A stretch of 64,000 nt of DNA, taken from assembly GCF_900107105.1 (NCBI RefSeq), contig NZ_FNOT01000003.1, positions 310,001 to 374,000 on the forward strand, in the 5' to 3' direction. The stretch comes from Geodermatophilus africanus. GTDB lineage: Bacteria; Actinomycetota; Actinomycetes; Mycobacteriales; Geodermatophilaceae. The notes under the pieces were generated by a model. It was given only the letters and a program-made list of their open reading frames with translations, was not told where the DNA came from and made no database searches. The translations under genes and the position numbers were made by a program. Positions 28,658-36,636 of this stretch are shown one piece after another. Positions within the stretch are counted from its first letter, which is position 1; the number at the start of each line of letters is the position of its first letter.

Positions 28658-29371
28658 TCACTCCTCGCCGCGCCGCAGCGAGCCGACGACCAGCCGGTCG
28701 ATGCTCATGTCCAGCGCCTGGTCGTCGCCGACCGCCCCGAAGGCCCGGAGCATGTCCTTGATGTCGGCGTGCACCCGCGGACTGCGGGCGCGCAGCTGGG
28801 CCACCCGCTCGTCGACGTCCTTGCGCAGCTCGTCGGCGGTGCCGACGACGGCGTTGAGCAGGCCCAGCTCCAGGGCGCGGGCGGCGGGGACCTGCTCGCC
28901 GGTGGCGGTCAGCCAGAAGGCCTGCCGCTCGCCGATCTTCCGCGGCAGCCAGGCCAGCACCAGCGCGGGTGCCAGGCCGATGCCGACCTCGGGGAAGGAG
29001 AAGCGGGCGTCGGCGACGGCGACCGCGACGTCGCAGGCGGCCAGCACCCCGACGCCGAAGCCGGCCGCGTCGCCCTGGACCTCGGCGACGGTGACCAGCC
29101 GGGTGCGCCGGAAGGCCCGCGTGACCGCGACCAGCGTCTCCGCCTCGCCGCGCACCACGCCCGGCGCGGTGCTCGTGCCCCCACGCTCGCGGCCCCGGCA
29201 GAACGCCTCGCCCACCGAGCGCACCCGCAGCACGTGCGCGCCCTCGGGCGGGGCCTCGAGGACGCCGACCAGCTCCCGCAGGTCGGCCAGGGTCCAGAGG
29301 TTGTCCGGACCGCGGTCCAGCTCCGCGACGAGGACGCCGTCGGTGACCGGTGAGATGGACAGCCCGGCCAT
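28658..29371 (-). CDS. Crotonase (enoyl-CoA hydratase/isomerase family)
   Basis: This 237-residue crotonase is somewhat shorter than the usual ~260. The oxyanion-hole region is AFCRGRERGG and the second site GDAAGFGVGVLAACD. The Glu used by hydratases in the GGGCEL-like stretch is replaced (GFGVGV), while the later Glu is present in FPEVGIGLAP. The reaction is therefore uncertain: isomerase, hydrolase or C-C lyase chemistry is as likely as hydration. Its ATG overlaps the ALDH stop (ATGA), and the GntR gene follows 7 bases after it. Confidence 0.82.
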   Translation of the reverse strand: MAGLSISPVTDGVLVAELDRGPDNLWTLADLRELVGVLEAPPEGAHVLRVRSVGEAFCRGRERGGTSTAPGVVRGEAETLVAVTRAFRRTRLVTVAEVQGDAAGFGVGVLAACDVAVAVADARFSFPEVGIGLAPALVLAWLPRKIGERQAFWLTATGEQVPAARALELGLLNAVVGTADELRKDVDERVAQLRARSPRVHADIKDMLRAFGAVGDDQALDMSIDRLVVGSLRRGEE

Positions 29372-30909
29372 CAGTTGAGCCGTCCCGTCGCCCGGCCGCC
29401 GTACCAGTCGACGTCGTCGGCCGCGGTGCGCACGGTGATGGCGCGGACGTGCGTGAAGTCGTGGAAGGACTCCCAGCCGCCCTCGCGGCCGGTGCCGCTC
29501 TCCTTGAGGCCGCCCCAGGGCGAGGAGGGGTCGAGCCGGTGGTGGTCGTTGACCCAGACCATCCCCATCTCCAGCTGCTGAGCGACGCGGTGCGCCCGGG
29601 CCACGTCGCGCGTCCAGATCGCCGAGCCGAGCGCGAACGGCGAGTCGTTGGCCAGCCGGATCGCCTCGTCCTCGTCGTCGAAGGGGATCACCACGACGAC
29701 CGGGCCGAAGATCTCCTGCTGGGCGATCTGCATGTCGTTGCGGACGTCGGCCAGCACCGTCGGCTCGATGAAGAAGCCACCCGGGAGACCGGGGACGTCG
29801 GCGGCGCGGCCGCCGGTGACCAGCCGGGCGCCCTCGGCGATCCCGCTCTCGACGTGGCCGAGGATGCGGGTGCGGGCCCGCTCGGAGATCACCGGGCCGA
29901 GCTGCGTCTCGGGCAGGGACGGGTCGCCGACCCGGATCTGCTGCGCCTGGGCGGCGAGCCCGTCGACGACCCGGTCGTAGACGCCCCGCTGGACCAGCAG
30001 CCGGCTGCCCGCGATGCAGGTCTGCCCGGCGCCGATGAACCCGGCGAAGGCGGCTCCGCGGGCGGCGACGTCGACCGGGGTGTCGTCGAAGACCAGCACC
30101 GGCGACTTGCCGCCCAGCTCCAGGGTGGCCTTGGCGAACCGGCCGGCCGTGGCCAGGGAGATCGCCCGGCCCACCTCCGTGCCGCCGGTGAAGACCACCT
30201 TCTTGACCAGCGGGTGCTCGGTGAGGGCCGCACCGGCCGTGCGCCCGAGGCCGTTGATGACATTGAGGACGCCCGGCGGGATGCCGGCGTCCGCCGCGAT
30301 GTCGCCGAGCAGCATCGCGGTCAGCGGGGTCTGCTCCGACGGCTTGAGGACGACGCTGTTCCCGGTCGCCAGCGCCGGCGCCAGGCTCTTGGAGGCGATC
30401 ATCATCGGGTGGTTGAACGGGGCCAGGATGCCGACCACGCCGAGCGGGAAGCGGCTGGTGTAGGCGTGGTAGTCGCCACGCAGCGGCACCACGGCGTCCC
30501 GGTCGGCCAGCAGCAGCGCGGCGTTGTAGCGGTACCACTCCGCGAGCCGGGTGATCTGCGCCTTCGTCTCGGTGATCGGCCGGCCGTTGTTCATCGTCTC
30601 CAGCGTGTAGAGGTCCGCCATGCGGGCCTCGATGCCGTCGGCGAAGCGGTGCAGGAGCCGGGCGCGGTCGTGGATCGGCATCCGGCTCCACACGCCGGAG
30701 CGGAACGTCTCGTCGGCCACGCGGACGGCGCGGTCCACGTCCGCGGTGTCGGCCGCGGCGACGGTCGCGAACGCCTCGCCGGTGGCGGGGTTGACGACCT
30801 CGATCGGCTCGGCGCCGCCGGGGGACAGTTCGCCGCCGATCCGCAGACCGGTCGGCAGCGAGGCCACCGGCAGGTCCACGACGTCGGGGACGGGGCTGGA
30901 CAGGGTCAC
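29371..30909 (-). CDS. NAD(P)-dependent aldehyde dehydrogenase
   Basis: The 512-residue ALDH superfamily member starts at GTG 30909 after GAGGAGC. It shows the cofactor segment PFNHPMMIASKSLAPALATGN and VLKPSEQTP, the general-base Glu in LELGGKSPVL (~residue 270), the catalytic Cys in AGQTCIAGS (~302) and the EIFGPVVVVIPF motif. It oxidises an aldehyde to an acid; the substrate is unknown, presumably an intermediate of the surrounding catabolic genes. It is first in an operon with the crotonase and GntR regulator. Confidence 0.92.
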   Translation of the reverse strand: MTLSSPVPDVVDLPVASLPTGLRIGGELSPGGAEPIEVVNPATGEAFATVAAADTADVDRAVRVADETFRSGVWSRMPIHDRARLLHRFADGIEARMADLYTLETMNNGRPITETKAQITRLAEWYRYNAALLLADRDAVVPLRGDYHAYTSRFPLGVVGILAPFNHPMMIASKSLAPALATGNSVVLKPSEQTPLTAMLLGDIAADAGIPPGVLNVINGLGRTAGAALTEHPLVKKVVFTGGTEVGRAISLATAGRFAKATLELGGKSPVLVFDDTPVDVAARGAAFAGFIGAGQTCIAGSRLLVQRGVYDRVVDGLAAQAQQIRVGDPSLPETQLGPVISERARTRILGHVESGIAEGARLVTGGRAADVPGLPGGFFIEPTVLADVRNDMQIAQQEIFGPVVVVIPFDDEDEAIRLANDSPFALGSAIWTRDVARAHRVAQQLEMGMVWVNDHHRLDPSSPWGGLKESGTGREGGWESFHDFTHVRAITVRTAADDVDWYGGRATGRLN

Positions 30910-30956
30910 GGGGGCTCCTCGGACGGGGGCTCGGGGTCGTATGCGGAGGAGGCTCC

Positions 30957-30980
30957 CCGTATACGGCTGGGACGACCTTA
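30957..30980 (-). promoter_or_regulatory. Promoter and GTATAC operator of the ALDH operon
   Basis: On the minus strand a TAAGGT -10 motif occupies 30980-30975, placing transcription start near 30968. The perfect palindrome CCGTATACGG (30957-30966) lies immediately downstream, with a second CGTATGCG half-match at 30938-30945. A repressor on this site would block transcription; the GntR/FCD protein of the same operon is the natural candidate. Confidence 0.6.
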
Positions 30981-31007
30981 GGTCCGGACGACCCGCGGGG
31001 CAAGACC

Positions 31008-32381
31008 TCAGCTCGAGCCCGGGACGGCGCCGGCGCCGGGCAGGAAGCGGCCGCCGCGGGCGCGCAGCGGTCGGCCCTCCTCGGCCACGAGCGCGCCGCG
31101 CAGGTAGGTCTGCACCACGCGGCCGCCCACGCTGCGGCCGTCGTACGGCGTCCACCCGGCCTTGGAGAGGACGTCGGCGTTGCGCAGCGTCCGGCGGGCG
31201 GCGGGGTCCACGAGCGCCAGGTCGGCGTCCGCGCCCGGCGCGATCCGCCCCTTGCGCGGCCAGAGGCCGTAGGCCCGCGCGGGCCGCTCGGCGTAGACGC
31301 GGGCCACGTCCTCGTACGAGAGGTGCCCGCGGGCGACCGCGTCGAGCAGCAGCTGCATGGTGCTGTCGAGGCCGGGCAGCCCGAAGTGCACGTTCCAGAT
31401 GTCGCCGGCGCGCTTCTGCTCGAGCGTGGAGGGGGCGTGGTCGCTGGACATGTGGGTGAGGACGCCGGAGCGCAGCAGCTGCCACATCTCGGCCTCGTCG
31501 GCGTCGGTGCGCGCCCGCGCCGGCGGGGTGAACTTGCGCAGCGCCCCCGCGTCGAGCACCTCGTCCTCGCGCAGCAGGAAGTACTGCGGGCAGCCCTCGG
31601 CCGCCAGCGCGCCGCCGCGGGCCCGTTCGGCCGCGAGGTACGCGGCGACCTCCGGGTGGCTGACGTGGGCGACCGTGGCCCGCGCGCCGGTCCGCCGGAC
31701 GAGCAGGGCGGCGACGGCGGCGGCGACGAGCTCGGCGTCCCGGTTGCGCCAATCGGGCAGGATCCCGCCGTCGGTGCGGCCCTGCTCGCGCAGCAGGGTC
31801 TCGGCCGCCCCGGTCAGGGACTCGTCCTCGCAGTGCAGCAGGCTCACCGCCCCGGCCAGCGCGGTCGCCTCCAGGTGCTCCCTGAGCCGGGCCGGGTCGT
31901 GCCCGGGGACGCCGTGGGTGGTGCAGGTGAAGACCTTGAAGAAGGTCACGCCGGCGGCCCACAGGGCGGCCACGTCGCCCGCCCGCCCCGGCCAGGCGTG
32001 CGCGGCCAGGCCGTAGTCGACGTCGGCGCGCTCGCGCAGGTACGCCGTCTTGTCCCGCAGGTCGTCGACGGTGCGCACCGGGCTGCCGTGGGTGTGCTCC
32101 ACGATCGTGGTGACGCCCGCGGCGGCGGCCGCGGCCGTCCCGGTCGGGAAGTCCTCCCGCTCCGGGCTGCCCGGGTCCATGAGGTGCACGTGGGTGTCCA
32201 CGCCGCCGGGCAGGACGACCAGCCCGGTGGCGTCCACGGTGCAGGTGGCGGTCGGGCCCCCGGCCGCTACCGGCGGGCCCACGTGGACGACGACGCCGTC
32301 CCGGACGCCCACGTGCGCGCGGCGGCGTCCGGCCGGGGTGACCACGGTGCCCCCGGCGACGAGCAGGTCCAGGTCGGTCAC
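31008..32381 (-). CDS. Cyclic amidohydrolase (allantoinase/dihydropyrimidinase/dihydroorotase family)
   Basis: This is a metal-dependent hydrolase of cyclic amides or imides, 457 residues. The binuclear site is complete: GGVDTHVHLMDPG (~residue 60), a carboxylated-Lys candidate in VTFFKVFT (~151), HCEDES, TVAHVSHPE and SSDHAPSTLEQK (~315). The motif set fits allantoinase or hydantoinase better than dihydroorotase, but the substrate is not decided by sequence. GTG 32381 is preceded by GGAGGACC. It sits between the ALDH operon (same strand) and a divergent asparaginase; ring opening then deamidation would suit that pairing. Confidence 0.85.
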   Translation of the reverse strand: MTDLDLLVAGGTVVTPAGRRRAHVGVRDGVVVHVGPPVAAGGPTATCTVDATGLVVLPGGVDTHVHLMDPGSPEREDFPTGTAAAAAAGVTTIVEHTHGSPVRTVDDLRDKTAYLRERADVDYGLAAHAWPGRAGDVAALWAAGVTFFKVFTCTTHGVPGHDPARLREHLEATALAGAVSLLHCEDESLTGAAETLLREQGRTDGGILPDWRNRDAELVAAAVAALLVRRTGARATVAHVSHPEVAAYLAAERARGGALAAEGCPQYFLLREDEVLDAGALRKFTPPARARTDADEAEMWQLLRSGVLTHMSSDHAPSTLEQKRAGDIWNVHFGLPGLDSTMQLLLDAVARGHLSYEDVARVYAERPARAYGLWPRKGRIAPGADADLALVDPAARRTLRNADVLSKAGWTPYDGRSVGGRVVQTYLRGALVAEEGRPLRARGGRFLPGAGAVPGSS

Positions 32382-32421
32382 GCGGCGGTCCTCCGGTCGA
32401 CGGGTGGGGTGAGCGGGGTCC

Positions 32422-32427
32422 TACGGT
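32422..32427 (+). promoter_or_regulatory. Possible -10 element of the asparaginase gene
   Basis: TACGGT in the 98-base divergent gap would start transcription near 32434, 46 bases before the chosen GTG. This argues against the longer frame starting at 32426 inside the box itself. Confidence 0.35.
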
Positions 32428-32479
32428 GTCCCGGCCGGGGGCCGACGGGGCCGCCGGGCGGGGACGGGAGGGTGCCGGG

Positions 32480-33496
32480 GTGGACGGACGGGTGCGGGTG
32501 GCGGTGGGGTCCCTCGGCGGCACCATCACGATGACCGCGCCGGCCGCCGGTGGCGGGGTGCGGCCCGAGCTTGAGGCGGCCGACCTGCTGCGCGGCGTGC
32601 CGGGTCTCGGCGCGGTCGCCGAGATCGACGCCACCACGCTGCAGACGGTCCCGGGCGCCTGGCTGCGGCCGGCCGACGTGGTCGCCGCCGGCGACTGGGC
32701 CGCCGCACAGGTCGCCGGGGGAGCCGACGGCGTCTTGCTCGTGCAGGGCACCGACACGATCGAGGAGACCGCCGCGCTGCTCGACCTGTTCTGGGACCAC
32801 CCGGAGCCCCTCGTCGTCACCGGCGCGATGCGCTCCCCGGCGGCGGCCGGCGCGGACGGGCCGGCCAACCTGCTCGCGGCAGCGCGCGTCGCGGCGGACC
32901 CCGGCGCGCGTGACCGCGGGGTCCTGGTGGTGCTCGCCGACGAGGTGCACGCCGCCGCGCGGGTCCGCAAGACCGACAGCATCGCGCTGCACGCCTTCAC
33001 CTCGGGGTCGTTCGGCCCGGTGGGCCGGGTGCACGAGGGCACGGTGACCTTCGCCGGACGGGCGGCGCGCTGGCCGGCGCTGCCCCGGCCCCGGGAGGGG
33101 AACGACCCGCCGCGGGTCGCCCTCCTCGAGACGCACCTCGGCGACCGGGGGGAGCTGCTGGAGCTGGTCACCGGCGCCGGCTGGGACGGCGTGGTCCTCG
33201 CCGGCTTCGGCGCCGGGCACCTCTCCGCGGCGGCGGCGGAGGTCGTCGGCGCCGCGGTGCGGCGGTGTCCGGTCGTGCTGGCCAGCCGCACCGGCGGGGG
33301 CCCGGTGCTCGCGGGCACCTACGGGTTCGTCGGCTCGGAGGAGGACCTCCTGGCCCGGGGCGTGCTGCCCGCCGGCTGGCTCGACCCGCGCAAGGCGCGC
33401 CTGCTGCTCTGGGCGCTGCTGGCCGGCGGCGCGGATGCCGGCACCCTGCGGGCGACGGTGACCGCCCGGGGCGCGGCTCCCGGCGGGCCGGCCTGA
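32480..33496 (+). CDS. Asparaginase / glutaminase-type amidohydrolase
   Basis: This L-asparaginase-family enzyme, 338 residues, would release ammonia from an amide. The two catalytic Thr motifs are seen: SLGGTITMT near residue 12 and QGTDTIEETAALLD near residue 90, plus TGAMRSP and RKTDSIALHAFTS. Start GTG 32480 has GGGAGG 7 bases upstream; the earlier in-frame GTG at 32426 lacks one. No signal peptide is present, so it is cytoplasmic. Placement among catabolic genes suggests it acts on a ring-opening amide rather than on asparagine itself; that is inference. Confidence 0.85.
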   Translation: MDGRVRVAVGSLGGTITMTAPAAGGGVRPELEAADLLRGVPGLGAVAEIDATTLQTVPGAWLRPADVVAAGDWAAAQVAGGADGVLLVQGTDTIEETAALLDLFWDHPEPLVVTGAMRSPAAAGADGPANLLAAARVAADPGARDRGVLVVLADEVHAAARVRKTDSIALHAFTSGSFGPVGRVHEGTVTFAGRAARWPALPRPREGNDPPRVALLETHLGDRGELLELVTGAGWDGVVLAGFGAGHLSAAAAEVVGAAVRRCPVVLASRTGGGPVLAGTYGFVGSEEDLLARGVLPAGWLDPRKARLLLWALLAGGADAGTLRATVTARGAAPGGPA

Positions 33497-33507
33497 GCCG
33501 GCGCCGC

Positions 33508-34656
33508 TCAGAGCCGGCCGCCGGTCTGCTGCAGGATCTCCCGGACGCGCTGCTTGGCCAGGTCGGTGTAGCGGTACACCGCGGCCCGGGCCGCCGCCGC
33601 GTCGCCCCGCTCCATGCCCTCGGTGATGCCGCGCTGGGCCTCGATGAAGCTCTGCGACGTCACCGGCGTCGCACCGAAGCTGCGGGTCATCACGGACTTG
33701 ATGTGCAGCTGCGCGAACGCAGTGGTCAGCGCCGCGCTGTGGGCCAGCGAGACCAGCCCCTCGTGGTACGCGTAGTTGGCGTCGAGGTAGCCGTCGAAGT
33801 CGACGAACCGGTCGCCGACCAGGAGGGCCGCCATCGCCTCGAAGCGGGCACGCAGCCCGGCCAGCTCCGGCTCCGGCACCCGCCCGCACACCATGTCGAT
33901 GACCCCGAGCTCGATGGCGCAGCGGGCGTCGAACGTCTCGTCCGAGGTCCGGACGGTGAACGGGACGACGACGTAGCCGCGCTCCGGGTCCCGGCGGACC
34001 AGGCCCTCGGCGGCCAGCCGGGTGAGGGCGTAGAACGCCGCGGGCTTGTCGACGTCCAGGGAGTACGCGAGGTCGTCGAGCAGCAGCACGGTGTCGGCGG
34101 CGTACCGGCGCTCCAGCACCTGCTGGCGGGCCCGCTGGTAGACGGCGTCGTCGCGGGCGAACTCGAAGCGCCCGAAGCCGCCGCGGAAGTAGGTCAGCGG
34201 GGCGCCCTCCGCGGCCTCGGCCCGGCGCACCCGGCCGAGGAAGACGGTGTGGGTCGCGGCCCGGACCTCCTCGACCACCTCGCACTCGATGCGCGCCAGC
34301 GCCTCGCTCAGCAGCGGCACACCCAGGACGCCCTCGCTGACCTGCACCCCGGCGAACTTGTCCGACGCGGGCGTGGCGAACTGGTGCGCCAGGTGCCCCT
34401 GGCCCTCCCCGAGCACGTTGACCCCGTAGGCGCCGCTCGCCGAGACCGCGGCGCAGGTGACCGACGAGGTGTTCAGGCAGGCCAGCATCATCGGCGGATC
34501 CAGGGACAGCGACGTCACCGAGCTCGCCGTCATGCCGAAGGGCCCCTCCGGCGTGCGGGTCGTCACCAGGGTCACCCCGCTGGCGAGGTGCCCCACGACG
34601 TGCCGGAAGGTCGTGGCGTCGGGCGCGGGGGCAGCTGCCGGCTCGGGAGTCGTCAC
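33508..34656 (-). CDS. Flavin reductase fused to a GntR/FCD-type regulator
   Basis: This 382-residue protein has an unusual domain order. Residues ~15-165 form a HpaC/RutF-type flavin reductase (HLASGVTLVTTRTPEGPFGMT, SLDPPMMLACLN, GRFEF). Residues ~170-235 form a GntR-like winged helix (AFYALTRLAAEGLVRRDPERG). Residues ~240-375 form an FCD-like helical domain with YHEGL but apparently without the other usual metal His residues. The reductase part would supply reduced flavin to the divergent luciferase-like monooxygenase. The C-terminal part suggests a regulator, possibly flavin- or ligand-sensing. The GTG start overlaps nothing. Confidence 0.8.
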   Translation of the reverse strand: MTTPEPAAAPAPDATTFRHVVGHLASGVTLVTTRTPEGPFGMTASSVTSLSLDPPMMLACLNTSSVTCAAVSASGAYGVNVLGEGQGHLAHQFATPASDKFAGVQVSEGVLGVPLLSEALARIECEVVEEVRAATHTVFLGRVRRAEAAEGAPLTYFRGGFGRFEFARDDAVYQRARQQVLERRYAADTVLLLDDLAYSLDVDKPAAFYALTRLAAEGLVRRDPERGYVVVPFTVRTSDETFDARCAIELGVIDMVCGRVPEPELAGLRARFEAMAALLVGDRFVDFDGYLDANYAYHEGLVSLAHSAALTTAFAQLHIKSVMTRSFGATPVTSQSFIEAQRGITEGMERGDAAAARAAVYRYTDLAKQRVREILQQTGGRL

Positions 34657-34821
34657 GCGGACCGTCCTCGCTGTGGCGTGCCGCGCCCCGTGCGGGCGCG
34701 GACCTGTCCCGAGTAGACCGGCGCGACCGGCGCGGGGGGATGGCGGAGCACGTCACCCCGGCAGGACGCGGCTGCCGGGGACCGTCAGCCCGGCCGCGCG
34801 ACTCACGGCGTCCGTCATCGC

Positions 34822-34844
34822 GCGGCGGTCAACTTGTCCGCCGC
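34822..34844. promoter_or_regulatory. 23-bp palindrome between reductase-regulator and monooxygenase genes
   Basis: GCGGCGG-T-CAA-C-TTG-T-CCGCCGC is symmetric apart from one T-T pair and the central base. It lies in the 256-base divergent gap, 69 bases before the monooxygenase start. The likely binder is the fused GntR/FCD protein. A TTGACT (34874-34879) nearby could be a -35 box, but no good -10 follows. Confidence 0.6.
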
Positions 34845-34912
34845 CGACACTGCCCGGCCGGCGGTCGGAGCCCTTGACTGGGGCCGTCCACCCCGACCCC
34901 GAGGAGACCGTC

Positions 34913-36049
34913 GTGAGACTGGGCTACTTCGCCATGCCGATGCACCCCCAGGGGCGCCCGTGGGCCGAGACCCTGCGGGAGGACCGCGAGGCGGTGATCC
35001 TGACCGACCGGCTCGGCTTCCACGACGCGTTCATCGGCGAGCACCTCACCGACCGCCACGAGAACATCACCAACAGCCTGGTGTTCCTCGCGACGCTCGT
35101 CCCGGAGACCTCGCGGATCCGGCTGGCCACCGGGACGACGAACCTCTCGCACATGCACCCGGCGCTCGTCGCCGTCAACAGCGCGATGTTCGACCACCTC
35201 TCCGGCGGCCGGTTCATCCTCGGCGTCAGCCCCGGGGCGCTGCCCTCGGACGCCGAGCTGCTGGGCATCCTCGGCGAGGACCGCAACCAGATCTTCGCCG
35301 AGGCCATCGACGTCATCACCGGGCTGTGGGAGCGGGAGCCGCCCTACGACATCGACCTGCCGGGCAACCGGTTCACGGTCACCACGGCGTCGACCTACAA
35401 CGACGACGTCGGCGTCGGGATCATCGGCAAGCCGCTGCAGACGCCCCGGCCGGAAATCGTCGGCACCGTGGTCGCGCCCTTCTCCAAGGGCGTCGTCGCC
35501 ATGGGCGCCCGCGACTTCCACCCGCTGTCGGCCAACTTCCTGCTGCCGCAGTGGGTGGCCACGCACTGGCCGAACTACGTGGAGGGCAAGCAGTCCGCCG
35601 GGCAGACCGCGTCGCCCGCCGACTGGCGCGTCGCCCGCACGGTGTTCGTCGCCGACGACGCCAGGGTCGCCGAGGCCTACGGCCGGGCCGAGGCCAGCAG
35701 CCCGTACCGCTACTACTACGGGAAGATGCTCGGCAAGATGCGGACGCTCGGCCGCCTCGGGCTGTTCAAGACCTCGCGGGAGCAGCCCGACGACGAGATC
35801 ACCCTCGACGGCGTGCTCCGGGACCTGGTGATCTGCGGGACGCCGGACTCCGTCGCCGAGCAGGTCCTGGCGCTGCGCGAGCAGACCGGGGACTTCGGCG
35901 AACTGGTCTACGCCGGCCTCGACTGGGTCGACCCCGAGCTGGCCCGGCGCTCGATGGAGCTGATGGCGACGAAGGTCATGCCGCAGGTCAACGAGGCGCT
36001 GGGCGAGGACGACGGGCCCGTGCCCGAGGGCGGGGAGAGCCGGCCGTGA
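34913..36049 (+). CDS. Luciferase-like (LLM) flavin-dependent monooxygenase
   Basis: This two-component monooxygenase uses FMNH2/FADH2 and O2. The 378-residue TIM-barrel protein starts at GTG 34913 with GAGGAGAC upstream. Family features are RLGYFAMPMHP, GFHDAFIGEHLTDRHENI (~residue 42), RIRLATGTTNLSHMHP and LSGGRFILGVSPGALPSD (~95-115). It resembles limonene monooxygenase- and RutA-like proteins; the substrate is open. It is divergent from the flavin reductase and leads a tight operon with the next three genes (4-base overlaps). Confidence 0.88.
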   Translation: MRLGYFAMPMHPQGRPWAETLREDREAVILTDRLGFHDAFIGEHLTDRHENITNSLVFLATLVPETSRIRLATGTTNLSHMHPALVAVNSAMFDHLSGGRFILGVSPGALPSDAELLGILGEDRNQIFAEAIDVITGLWEREPPYDIDLPGNRFTVTTASTYNDDVGVGIIGKPLQTPRPEIVGTVVAPFSKGVVAMGARDFHPLSANFLLPQWVATHWPNYVEGKQSAGQTASPADWRVARTVFVADDARVAEAYGRAEASSPYRYYYGKMLGKMRTLGRLGLFKTSREQPDDEITLDGVLRDLVICGTPDSVAEQVLALREQTGDFGELVYAGLDWVDPELARRSMELMATKVMPQVNEALGEDDGPVPEGGESRP

Positions 36050-36636
36050 CGGCGTCCCCGGTCGAGGACCGGCTGCCCCTGCCGCCGGACGACGAGCTGA
36101 CCACCGAGCAGCGGGTGGCGGTCGCGGAGATCAGCGCGGGACCGCGCGGCGGGGTCATCGGCCCGTTTGCCCCGCTGCTGCGCAGCCCCCAGCTGATGAC
36201 CCGGCTGCAGAAGGTGGGGGAGCACCTGCGCTTCTCCAGCGGGCTGGACCGCCGGCTGTTCGAGCTGACGATCCTGTACGTCTCCCGCTGGTGGGACCAG
36301 GACTTCGAGTGGAGCTACCACCACCCCCTGGCCCTCGAGGCGGGGCTGGACCCGGCGGTCGCCGACGCGATCGGCGCGGGCCGGCGCCCGGAGGGGATGG
36401 ACGCGGCCGCCGCCGCGGTCTGGGACCTGCTCGACGAGCTGCACCGGACCCGGCAGGTCGGCGACGACACCTACGCCCGGGCGCTGGCCGAGCTGGGGGA
36501 CGCCGGCGTCGTGGAGGTGGTCGGCGCCGCCGGCTACTACACGACCCTGGCCATGGTCATGAACGTCGCCCGCACCCCGGTGCCGGGCGGGTCCACCCTG
36601 CCCGCGACCCGCGTCCCGGACGGAGGCCGCCGGTGA
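36046..36636 (+). CDS. Carboxymuconolactone decarboxylase-family protein
   Basis: The 196-residue AhpD/CMD-fold protein (core ~45-165) carries DRRLFELTILYVSRWW and EWSYHHPLALEAGL, the helix pair of the family. The CxxC of peroxidase-type AhpD proteins is absent; His residues take that position. Its GTG overlaps the LLM stop and its stop overlaps the hydrolase GTG. In aromatic pathways such proteins decarboxylate or tautomerise ring-cleavage products; here the reaction is unknown. Confidence 0.83.
   Translation: MTASPVEDRLPLPPDDELTTEQRVAVAEISAGPRGGVIGPFAPLLRSPQLMTRLQKVGEHLRFSSGLDRRLFELTILYVSRWWDQDFEWSYHHPLALEAGLDPAVADAIGAGRRPEGMDAAAAAVWDLLDELHRTRQVGDDTYARALAELGDAGVVEVVGAAGYYTTLAMVMNVARTPVPGGSTLPATRVPDGGRR

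Noticed and set aside
29371-33318. Minus-strand frame of 1315 codons
   Set aside because: Only the 512 codons downstream of GTG 30909 (ALDH) have homologous motifs; the rest is antisense to the asparaginase and out of frame with the amidohydrolase.
34913-36049. Pyrimidine oxygenase RutA
   Set aside because: A flavin reductase is adjacent, but the other rut genes are missing and the protein looks at least as close to limonene monooxygenase-type LLM proteins; no specific name is justified.
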